In this document: positions 7,475-13,950 of the stretch, piece by piece
Numbering within the stretch: the stretch's first letter is position 1
Layout of the letters: the number at the start of each line of letters is the position of its first letter
Source: an uncultured Lysobacteraceae bacterium
GTDB taxonomy: Bacteria; Pseudomonadota; Gammaproteobacteria; Xanthomonadales; Xanthomonadaceae
Assembly: GCA_937897645.1 (NCBI GenBank)
Contig: CALCNV010000105.1
Coordinates: forward strand, 1-14,599
Direction: 5' to 3'
DNA length: 14,599 bases
Program-made: the position numbers and the translations under genes
Notes under the pieces: generated by a model
The model's database searches: none
What the model saw: only the letters and a program-made list of their open reading frames with translations
What the model was told of the DNA's origin: nothing

Positions 7475-7750
7475 CTATTTGAGATAAGAACGCACCAGCG
7501 AAGTCAGTTCGAGCACACGCGCCTCGCGTTGCGCATCCGAGCGCGCAGCCTGCCCAAATTCCTCGCGGACATGGGCTTCCAGTACTTCCGACATCAGCCC
7601 GTTGACGGCGCCGCGGATGGCGGCGATCTGCTGCAGCACTTCGCCGCAATCGACGCCGGCCTCCAGCGCACGTTCAAGCGCATCGGCCTGCCCCTTGATG
7701 CGGCGCACCCGGGTCAACACGCGCTTTTTTTCGTGGGCGGAATGTGGCAT
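7475..7750 (-). CDS. frmR: Formaldehyde-sensing transcriptional repressor FrmR
   Basis: This 91-residue all-helical protein belongs to the CsoR/RcnR family (DUF156). In FrmR proteins formaldehyde cross-links the N-terminal Pro2 to Cys35 of a neighbouring subunit, and the tetramer then leaves DNA. The sequence begins MPHSAHEKKRVLTRVRRIKG and has Pro2, Cys35 (AGVDCGEVLQQI) and His60 (EAHVREEF) in the expected places. The extra metal ligands of RcnR and the Cys-His-Cys set of CsoR are not present, which favours an aldehyde sensor. ATG 7750 is chosen because this start gives Pro2; the frame continues upstream to 7990 through non-family sequence. It is the first gene of frmR-frmA-frmB and very probably represses its own operon through the site at 7768-7785. 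Confidence 0.95.
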   Translation of the reverse strand: MPHSAHEKKRVLTRVRRIKGQADALERALEAGVDCGEVLQQIAAIRGAVNGLMSEVLEAHVREEFGQAARSDAQREARVLELTSLVRSYLK

Positions 7751-7767
7751 CTGGCGGCCCGAGTCTG

Positions 7768-7785
7768 ATACTGGGGTGGAGTATA
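7768..7785. promoter_or_regulatory. Probable FrmR operator overlapping the frmR -10 box
   Basis: ATACT (7768-7772) and AGTAT (7780-7784) flank GGGGTGG. This is the A/T-flanked G-tract layout of operators used by CsoR/RcnR/FrmR proteins. On the minus strand, bases 7785-7780 read TATACT, a good -10 hexamer for frmR; no convincing -35 is visible 17 bases further up. Repressor binding here would block the promoter. The site lies 18 bases from the frmR start and about 83 bases from the divergent gene at 7868. Confidence 0.75.
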
Positions 7786-7867
7786 CACGGGCCGCGACGA
7801 GGGATTGTGTCCTGTTTCGCCGGCTTTCTACGCCTAAGTAAGGGTCACCCCCATTGCAGGAAGCAGC

Positions 7868-9118
7868 ATGAACACCCTTCGCCACCCCCTTTGCCTTGCC
7901 CTCGCCGCCACCCTGTTGGTTGCCTTGCCCGCCAGCAGCGCCCCGCCTGCCGGGCCACCCACCCAGGTCTGGATCGACGTGGCCACCCACAGCATGGCCG
8001 GCATGCCCGACATGGGCATGATGGGTGGGTTCGCCAACCGCATGATGGGCGGCGCGAAGGGGCCACAGGGCTATCCGCAGTCACGCAATATCCCGGCCAG
8101 CATGGGCAAGGTGTTGGACATCGCCATGTACAACAGCCTGCGCCCGGGCATACCCGCCGAACAGTTTGTGCCGGCAGGACTGGGTGTCGGCAAGTCGCTG
8201 CCGCTGTTGCCGCCGGTGCAGGGCGCGCGAACGGACGAGCGCACGTCCGGCAAGATGGAAGACGTCGAAGTCACCATCCGCCAGTACTGGGGTTGCGGCG
8301 CCACGGTACGGCCCGGCCAGCCCAAGGTGATGACCGTGAGGATGAAGAACGGCACGGTCCAGACCAATGGCAGCCTGGCGCCGGGCCTGTTCGTGCCTGA
8401 TCGCGACATCGACGCGAACCCAAGCTACGCACTGTGGCCTAACCAGAAGAACAGCAAGCGCGTCGCGGACGGTTCCTCGATGGTGGGGCAGCACCGCATC
8501 ACCGGTGACGGCGTGCCCGCATCGCTGCAGTTCCAACTGGACCGGAACGCCGATTTCATGCCGAAGATCGCGCTGGGCAGCACCGGCGAACTCGCCGACA
8601 GCGTCCAACTGCAGTGGCAGCCGGTGGATCGCGCGCGTGGTTACTTCCTGCACGCCGTGGCAATGCAGGACGAACGCAATTTCGTCATGTGGAGCAGCGC
8701 GGATGCCGCGGGTGCCGGCATGGAGCTGATCAATTACCTGCCTGGTTCCAATATCGAGAAATGGTTGAAGCAGAAAGTGCTGTTGGCACCGACGACCACG
8801 CGCTGCGCGGTACCGCAGGGCATCTTCAAACCCACCGGCACCGCTGCTGCCGAAGGTGGCGGCATGGCCGCCTTGAACATGGTCGCCTATGGACCGGAGA
8901 CCAACGTCAGCTGGCCGGAAAAGCCGGCCGATCCGAAGCAGCCGTGGAAACCGGAGTGGAACGTGCGCGTGCGTACCAAGGCCACCACCACCGCGATGCT
9001 GGGCATGGACCTGTCGGGGATGTCGTCGCAACCCGATGCCGAGACCGGCGCACAGCCGCCCGCGGAAGAGGAAAGCAAGAGCAAGAAACTGCTGAAAGGT
9101 TTGCTACGAAACTTCTGA
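7868..9118 (+). CDS. Exported protein of unknown function with Met-rich N-terminus
   Basis: I cannot assign a function to this 416-residue protein. It starts after an AGGAAG ribosome-binding site and has a signal peptide (MNTLRHPLCLALAATLLVAL, then PASSA), so the mature part is probably periplasmic or outer-membrane associated. Just after it comes a Met- and Gly-rich stretch, with His41 and Met43, 46, 49, 51, 52, 59 and 60 (HSMAGMPDMGMMGG, then NRMMGG). This pattern recalls copper-binding or flexible low-complexity segments. The rest is beta-rich, with an YWGCG motif near residue 145 and a second Cys in TRCAVPQG. A Glu/Lys-rich tail (EEESKSKKLLKGLL) closes the protein. It diverges from frmR, with the FrmR-type operator in the shared 117-base gap, and its TGA overlaps the next start by one base. 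Confidence 0.82.
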   Translation: MNTLRHPLCLALAATLLVALPASSAPPAGPPTQVWIDVATHSMAGMPDMGMMGGFANRMMGGAKGPQGYPQSRNIPASMGKVLDIAMYNSLRPGIPAEQFVPAGLGVGKSLPLLPPVQGARTDERTSGKMEDVEVTIRQYWGCGATVRPGQPKVMTVRMKNGTVQTNGSLAPGLFVPDRDIDANPSYALWPNQKNSKRVADGSSMVGQHRITGDGVPASLQFQLDRNADFMPKIALGSTGELADSVQLQWQPVDRARGYFLHAVAMQDERNFVMWSSADAAGAGMELINYLPGSNIEKWLKQKVLLAPTTTRCAVPQGIFKPTGTAAAEGGGMAALNMVAYGPETNVSWPEKPADPKQPWKPEWNVRVRTKATTTAMLGMDLSGMSSQPDAETGAQPPAEEESKSKKLLKGLLRNF

Positions 9119-10002
9119 TGACAACATCCGGGCGACTGTGCTTGAACGCTTTCCTGCCCCTGCTGGTTGCAGTGGGCTGGCTGGCCATCGCCACGCCGGC
9201 ACATGCGCGTGATCCGTGCCCGCAGTTGCGCCTGCAGGTGGATGCTCCCGACGTGGGGACGCGGATCGCCGCGCTGGCGTGCCAGGAAAACCACGCCTGG
9301 TTCCGCACGTTCATCGATGCAGATGGACGCTTTGCTGGACAATCCGTTTACGAAGCCGAGAACCTGTCCCTGGCCGATGGCGACCAGGCCTGGAAGAAAG
9401 TAGCTGCGTACTGGAATGGCAGCGGACTTTCGAGCGAGTGCGCCATCCTTGCAATGACCTGCCGCAACTTCGTCGTGGACACGCCATGGTCGGCGGCCTT
9501 CGTGTCGTGGGTGATGCGTCGTGCAGGCGTGTCTGGCTTCCCTGCATCGGCTCGCCACCTGGACTACATACGCGCGTCCCGGCTCTCAGCGTCCTACACG
9601 CCCCATCGATTGGTCTCGCCGCAGCTGGCCATGCCGGCGCCTGGGGACCTGCTGTGCTACGTGCGCGGCAAGGCGCGCCCACTGGGACATGACGGGTTGG
9701 TGGAGCGACTGGACGACGACGTGGGGCTGGCGATGCACTGTGAAATCGTGGTCGCCGCCGTGCCCGGCGAGATGGCCTGGCTGGTAGGCGGCAACGTACA
9801 ACAGGCGGTCACCCTGCGCATGTTGCGACTGGACGCGCAGGGCCGCTTCGCCAACCTGCCATTGCGCGACGCGTCCGACCCGCCGTGCAGTCCGGATGCC
9901 CCGGCTCAATGCAACCTCAATCGCCAGGACTGGGTCGCATTGCTGAAGTTGAACTTCGAGGCGACGCAAGCAGCGCCCATGACCGCGGCCTCTGGTCCGT
10001 GA
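9118..10002 (+). CDS. Exported DUF2272-domain protein
   Basis: This 294-residue protein has a signal peptide (about residues 1-30, cleavage after AHA) and then a DUF2272 domain. The domain resembles NlpC/P60- and CHAP-type folds that act on peptide bonds of the cell wall. PWSAAFVSWVMRRAG (123-137) matches the position where CHAP enzymes carry PWCAAF with the catalytic Cys; here Ser125 stands in that place. HLDYI (147-151), PGDLLCYVR (175-183) and HCEIVV (207-212) are the other recognisable blocks, and VGGNV near 223 follows as in CHAP proteins. Whether it is an active hydrolase or a binding module is unknown. ATG 9118 overlaps the previous TGA by one base and has only a weak ribosome-binding site, which suggests translational coupling and a shared task with the upstream exported protein. 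Confidence 0.85.
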   Translation: MTTSGRLCLNAFLPLLVAVGWLAIATPAHARDPCPQLRLQVDAPDVGTRIAALACQENHAWFRTFIDADGRFAGQSVYEAENLSLADGDQAWKKVAAYWNGSGLSSECAILAMTCRNFVVDTPWSAAFVSWVMRRAGVSGFPASARHLDYIRASRLSASYTPHRLVSPQLAMPAPGDLLCYVRGKARPLGHDGLVERLDDDVGLAMHCEIVVAAVPGEMAWLVGGNVQQAVTLRMLRLDAQGRFANLPLRDASDPPCSPDAPAQCNLNRQDWVALLKLNFEATQAAPMTAASGP

Positions 10003-10013
10003 ATCCAGGCCGC

Positions 10014-10028
10014 TTCCCAAAAAGGGAA
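10014..10028. terminator. Weak hairpin between convergent genes
   Basis: TTCCC-AAAAA-GGGAA forms a 5-bp stem in the 36-base gap between the DUF2272 stop (10002) and the gshA stop (10039). The stem is short and no long T-run follows, so terminator function is only a possibility. Confidence 0.25.
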
Positions 10029-10038
10029 TCCATTCAAA

Positions 10039-11409
10039 TCAGTAAGCAAACTCGCGGAACACGCGATCGATGTCGCCGTTCCATTCACCATGGAACAGCG
10101 CCAGCTTGCGTTCGGCCGGGGTTTCGTTGGCTTCGACGAATTCGACCAGCGGATCCAGGAAGCCGGATTCGTCCGCGCCCTTGCCGTTGAAAACGGCACG
10201 GCGCTGCAGGCCGGCCACGGCGATCTTCAACGCCTCCGCCGCCAGGTCGCGCGCGGTGCCGCCGCCGAACGGAAGTTTCAGCGCGTGCTTCGGCACGCCG
10301 TCGCGCAAGTGATTGCGTTCTTCGATGCTGAAATCCTTGACCAGGTCCCAGGCGGCGTCGAGTGCCGTCTGGTCGTAGAGCAGGCCCACCCAGAACGCGG
10401 GCAGCGCGCACAGCCGACCCCATGGACCGCCATCGGCGCCGCGCATCTCCAGGAACTTCTTCATCCGCACTTCCGGGAAGGCGGTGGTCATGTGGTCCGA
10501 CCAGTCGGTCATGGTGGGCAGCATGCCCGGCAACGCCGGTAGTTTGCCCGCCATGAAATCGCGGAAGCTCTGGCCCGAGCAGTCGATGTACTCGCCATTG
10601 CGGTAGCTGAAGTACATGGGCACGTCCAGCAGGTACTCGACGTAGCGTTCGTAGCCGAAGCCATCCTCGAACACGAAGTCGAGCATGCCGGTACGGTCTT
10701 TATCGGTGTCCGTCCAGATGTGCGAGCGATAACTCTGGTAGCCGTTGGGCTTGCCTTCGGTGAACGGCGAATCGGCGAACAAGGCGGTGGCGATGGGCTG
10801 CAACGCAAGCGAGACGCGGAACTTCTTCACCATGTCCGCTTCGCTGGAAAAATCCAGGTTGACCTGCACGGTGCAGGTGCGCTTCATCATGTCCAGGCCG
10901 AGCGAGCCGACCTTGGGCATGTAGTTGCGCATGATCTGGTAGCGACCCTTGGGCATCCACGGCATCTCGTCGCGCGTCCACTTGGGCTGGAAGCCCATGC
11001 CGAGGAAGCCAAGCTGCAATTCGTCGGCGACCGTCTTCACTTCCTTCAGGTGCGTGCCGACTTCGCTGCAGGTCTGGTGGATGTTTTCCAGCATGCCGCC
11101 GGAGAGTTCCAGTTGCCCGGCGGGTTCCAGCGTGACCGAGGCGTTGTCGCGCAGCAGGGCGATGACGTTGCCGTGCTCTTCGACGGGTTCCCAGCCGAAG
11201 CGGGTCAGGCCCTTGAGCAATGCTTCGATGCCACGCTCGCCTTCGAAGGTTGGGGGACGCAAGTCATCGAGGCGGAAGCCGAACTTCTCGTGCTCGGTGC
11301 CGATGCGCCACTCGGACCTGGGCTTCTCGCCCGACGCGATGTAGTCGACCAGTTGCGTGCGGTCGGTGATGGGCGTACCCGCAACGTGGCTGGGACTGGA
11401 CAAGGGCAC
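10039..11409 (-). CDS. gshA: Glutamate-cysteine ligase, plant/proteobacterial type
   Basis: This enzyme joins L-glutamate and L-cysteine with ATP to give gamma-glutamylcysteine, the first and usually limiting step of glutathione synthesis, in the cytoplasm. The 456 residues match the plant-type (GCS2 group) family found in alpha- and some gammaproteobacteria, not the E. coli type. Family blocks include RIGTEHEKFGF (36-45 region, substrate and metal-binding Glu residues), LEPAGQLELSGG, MPKGRYQIMRNYMPKVG, CTVQVNLDFSSEADM, PFTEGKPNGYQSYRSHIWTDTD, and the C-terminal NGKGADESGFLDPL. The start is GTG at 11409-11407; no in-frame ATG precedes the conserved region, and an alternative TTG lies at 11403. 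The gene is convergent with the DUF2272 gene and divergent from the binding-protein gene. It supplies the cofactor used by the nearby frm operon. Confidence 0.96.
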   Translation of the reverse strand: MPLSSPSHVAGTPITDRTQLVDYIASGEKPRSEWRIGTEHEKFGFRLDDLRPPTFEGERGIEALLKGLTRFGWEPVEEHGNVIALLRDNASVTLEPAGQLELSGGMLENIHQTCSEVGTHLKEVKTVADELQLGFLGMGFQPKWTRDEMPWMPKGRYQIMRNYMPKVGSLGLDMMKRTCTVQVNLDFSSEADMVKKFRVSLALQPIATALFADSPFTEGKPNGYQSYRSHIWTDTDKDRTGMLDFVFEDGFGYERYVEYLLDVPMYFSYRNGEYIDCSGQSFRDFMAGKLPALPGMLPTMTDWSDHMTTAFPEVRMKKFLEMRGADGGPWGRLCALPAFWVGLLYDQTALDAAWDLVKDFSIEERNHLRDGVPKHALKLPFGGGTARDLAAEALKIAVAGLQRRAVFNGKGADESGFLDPLVEFVEANETPAERKLALFHGEWNGDIDRVFREFAY

Positions 11410-11469
11410 GGCTCGCTGCGTCGGGGAGTGGGAGATGTGGGGCTATGCGCCTGACATCGCAAGGCCCGC

Positions 11470-11477
11470 ACTATATC
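11470..11477. promoter_or_regulatory. Possible overlapping divergent -10 boxes
   Basis: In the 76-base gap between gshA and the binding-protein gene, ACTATATC contains TATAGT on the minus strand (11475-11470), suitable as a -10 box for gshA with a leader of about 55 bases. On the plus strand it contains TATATC (11472-11477), which would start transcription within a few bases of the ATG at 11486. Neither has a good -35 element, so both are tentative. Confidence 0.35.
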
Positions 11478-11485
11478 CTGAGCCG

Positions 11486-13063
11486 ATGCGCCTGATCGTT
11501 GTCGTCCTGTTGTTGCTGTGTTCCGCCGGTGCCAACGCGCAGTCGCCCGCCGTGGCGCAACTCGAGCGTGGCAACGGGCCCGAACCCTCCACGCTGGACG
11601 CGCATCGCTGCCAGGAAGTGGCCTGCGGCAACGTGCTGCGCGATCTCTACGAAGGCCTGGTGACCGAGGACGCGGCCGGTCGCCTGATCCCGGGCATGGC
11701 CGAACGCTGGGAGGTTTCGCCCGATGGCCGCACCTGGACCTTCCATCTGCGCGAGGGCTTGCGCTGGTCGAACGGCAAACCGCTGGACGCAGCGCAGATT
11801 GTCGCGAGCTTCCAGCGTGCGTTCTCGCCGAAGACTGCTGCGCCGTTCGCGGAACTGTTCGACGCGCTCCACAATGCGCAAGCGGTGCAGGCCGGCACGC
11901 GCCCGCCCACGGCACTCGGTGTCGCCGCGCCGGATGCACGCACGGTCGTGTTCACCCTGGACCGCAGCGCAGCACTGCCCGCGCTGTTGACCTTGCCACT
12001 GGCATTCCCGGTGTACCTGCCGGCCGTGCAGGAATTCGGTGCGCAGCACACGCGTCCGGGCCGACTGGTCAGCAATGGCGCGTATCAGCTGCTGGCGTGG
12101 ACGCCGCAGGCCAACCTGGTGGTGGAAAAGAACCCGCGCTTCCACGATGCCGGCAACGTCGCCATACCGCGCGTGCGCTACCAGGTCACCGAAGATGCTG
12201 CTGCGGAACTGCAACGCTTCGCCGCCGGCGATCTGCACATCACCGAAACCGTGCCGCCGCAACCGATTGATGCCCTGCTTGAGCGCCACGGCGAGCAACT
12301 GCGCATCGCGCCGTATGTCGGCGCGTTCTGGTTGGGCATGAACCTGACGCAGCCGCCGTTCAAGGACAATCCCGCACTGCGCGAAGCGCTGTCGCTGGCT
12401 GTGGACCGCGACACACTCACCCGCCATGTCACCGGCCTGGGCGAGCAACCCGCCTTCGGCATCGTGCCCACCGGCATTCCCGGTTACACCGGCGCGACCA
12501 CCACTTGGGCGACCGACACCCAGGCGCAGCGTGAAGCACGTGCGCGTGCGCTTTACCACGCCGCGGGTTATTCGAAAAAAAATCCGCTGGTGCTGGAGCT
12601 GCGCTACAACACCTCCACGCCGCATCGGCGCATGGCGTTGGCAGTCGCTTCGATGTGGCGTGACGTGCTGGGTGTGCAGGTGCGCCTGCGCAACGAGGAA
12701 TGGAAAGTCTTCGTGCAGAACCGCAAGCAGCGCGTGATCACCCAGGTATTCCGCGGCGGCTGGGTCGGCGATGTGGTGGATGCACGCAATTTCCTGGCTG
12801 CCTTTGGTAGCGACGGCCCGTTGAACTGGACTGGCTTCGATGATGCTGGCTTCCGCGAGCGACTTGGCAAAGCCGACGCCGCCAAGACCGAGGCCGCGCG
12901 CAATGCATGGCTGCGCGCCGCGGAACAGAAACTGTTGAACGCGCATGCCCTGGTTCCGCTGTATTTCTATACATCCAAGCATCTGGTCAGGCCTGAAGTA
13001 GCGGGCTTCGAACCGAATCCGCTCGACCGCCATGCCTCGCGGTGGTTACGCTGGCACGATTGA
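11486..13063 (+). CDS. Periplasmic peptide-type ABC transporter substrate-binding protein
   Basis: This 525-residue protein is a family 5 extracellular solute-binding protein (OppA/DppA type) that would capture peptides or similar solutes for an ABC importer. Start 11486 gives a signal peptide, MRLIVVVLLLLCSAGANAQ; the Cys is not in a lipobox, so a free periplasmic protein is expected. Family blocks are GPEPSTLDAHRC, NVLRDLYEGLVTEDAAGRLI, AERWEVSPDGRTWTFHLREG, LRWSNGKPLDAAQIVASFQR and FSPKTAAPFAELFDAL, which strongly resemble OppA. A longer in-frame start at 11357 would run into gshA. The C-terminal part keeps the LREALSLAVDRDTLTRHV and PLYFYTSKHLVRPEVAGF segments. Permease-type sequence begins at about 13951, after the metal-transporter gene. 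Substrate is not predictable. Confidence 0.93.
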   Translation: MRLIVVVLLLLCSAGANAQSPAVAQLERGNGPEPSTLDAHRCQEVACGNVLRDLYEGLVTEDAAGRLIPGMAERWEVSPDGRTWTFHLREGLRWSNGKPLDAAQIVASFQRAFSPKTAAPFAELFDALHNAQAVQAGTRPPTALGVAAPDARTVVFTLDRSAALPALLTLPLAFPVYLPAVQEFGAQHTRPGRLVSNGAYQLLAWTPQANLVVEKNPRFHDAGNVAIPRVRYQVTEDAAAELQRFAAGDLHITETVPPQPIDALLERHGEQLRIAPYVGAFWLGMNLTQPPFKDNPALREALSLAVDRDTLTRHVTGLGEQPAFGIVPTGIPGYTGATTTWATDTQAQREARARALYHAAGYSKKNPLVLELRYNTSTPHRRMALAVASMWRDVLGVQVRLRNEEWKVFVQNRKQRVITQVFRGGWVGDVVDARNFLAAFGSDGPLNWTGFDDAGFRERLGKADAAKTEAARNAWLRAAEQKLLNAHALVPLYFYTSKHLVRPEVAGFEPNPLDRHASRWLRWHD

Positions 13064-13079
13064 CCATAAGGAATGCCAC

Positions 13080-13775
13080 ATGCGCGCCAAACACAGGGAA
13101 GCACACCGCTCCGATCGCGCAGGCTGGTTGCGTGCCTCGGTCCTCGGCGCCAACGATGGCATCGTGTCGGTCGCCGGACTGGTGGTGGGCGTGGCCGCCA
13201 GCGGGGCCAGCCACACCACGGTGTTGATGACGGGCGTGGCCGGACTGGTGGCCGGCGCCATGTCGATGGCTGCAGGTGAATATGTTTCCGTGCAGTCGCA
13301 GGCCGATACGGAGAATTCGGACTTGTTGAAGGAAAAGAAGGAGCTTGCCGACGATCCCGACATCGAGCTGGCCGAACTGGCGCACATCTACGTGCGTCGT
13401 GGACTGACGCCGGCGCTGGCAAGCCAGGTGGCCGAGCAATTGACCGCACACGATGCGCTGGGCGCACATGCACGCGATGAACTCGGCATCACCGACACCC
13501 TGCGCGCCCGTCCGATACAGGCGGCGCTGGCCTCGGCGCTCGCCTTCACCGTCGGCGCTGCCGTGCCGATCGCCGCGGTCCTGCTGGCTCCGGCCGAGCG
13601 CGTGGGCGTGGTGACTGTCGCGGTGACGATCATCAGCCTGTTCCTGTCCGGCGCATTGGCGGCCTATGCAGGTGGCGCGCCCATCGTGCGCGGGGCATGG
13701 CGCGTGGGTTTCTGGGGCGCGATGGCGATGGCGGCTTCGCATCTCATCGGCAACCTGTTCAACGTGCACGTGTAA
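13080..13775 (+). CDS. VIT1/CCC1-family metal (Fe/Mn) transporter
   Basis: This 231-residue inner-membrane protein belongs to the VIT1/CCC1 family of proton-coupled divalent metal (iron, manganese) transporters. GANDGIVSVAGLVVGVAASG (23-42) is the first helix with the conserved NDG (Asp26). The second helix ends in GAMSMAAGEYVSV (59-71), the family signature. A soluble acidic-basic segment (about 72-140) corresponds to the cytoplasmic metal-binding domain. Three further helices lie at about 148-170, 175-198 and 207-228. ATG 13080 is preferred for the AAGGA ribosome-binding site 7 bases upstream; an in-frame ATG at 13032 lies inside the previous gene. It begins 16 bases after the binding-protein stop, so the two are probably co-transcribed, which is unexpected for a metal exporter inside a peptide-importer locus. 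Confidence 0.93.
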   Translation: MRAKHREAHRSDRAGWLRASVLGANDGIVSVAGLVVGVAASGASHTTVLMTGVAGLVAGAMSMAAGEYVSVQSQADTENSDLLKEKKELADDPDIELAELAHIYVRRGLTPALASQVAEQLTAHDALGAHARDELGITDTLRARPIQAALASALAFTVGAAVPIAAVLLAPAERVGVVTVAVTIISLFLSGALAAYAGGAPIVRGAWRVGFWGAMAMAASHLIGNLFNVHV

Positions 13776-13834
13776 TGCGGGTCGGAACGGAATTGGAATG
13801 CTTGGCTCGTACAGCGCACCATTCCTCAAGGCTC

Positions 13835-13936
13835 GTCATCCCGACGAACGCCGGGACCCAGCCTTCAGCTGATGCAATACACTCGCAACCGCATTGTATT
13901 GGCCGTGAGTTTGGTCCCGGCGTCCGCCGGGATGAC
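13835..13936. repeat. 102-bp REP-like palindromic element, copy 2
   Basis: It has the same length and end sequences (GTCATC...GATGAC) as the element at 489-590, in the opposite orientation: the flanking TCGTCATCC with TTTTGAAG is at the right end here and the left end there. The outer arms are hairpin-forming (CCCGACG/CGCCGGG and CCCGGCG/CGCCGGG), and an inner CAATACA...TGTATTG pair can add a second stem. It separates the metal-transporter gene from the permease gene and ends 14 bases before the first possible permease start. Confidence 0.85.
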
Positions 13937-13950
13937 GACTTCAAAATAAC

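Noticed and set aside
8081..9031. A 316-codon minus-strand open frame over the Met-rich exported protein
   Set aside because: It is an antisense shadow without a ribosome-binding site or domain.
11471..13033. A 520-codon open frame on the minus strand opposite the binding-protein gene
   Set aside because: It mirrors the plus-strand gene, encodes no recognisable domain, is rich in Arg, His and Gln as antisense frames of high-GC genes are, and lacks a ribosome-binding site. The plus-strand product is a clear OppA-type protein.
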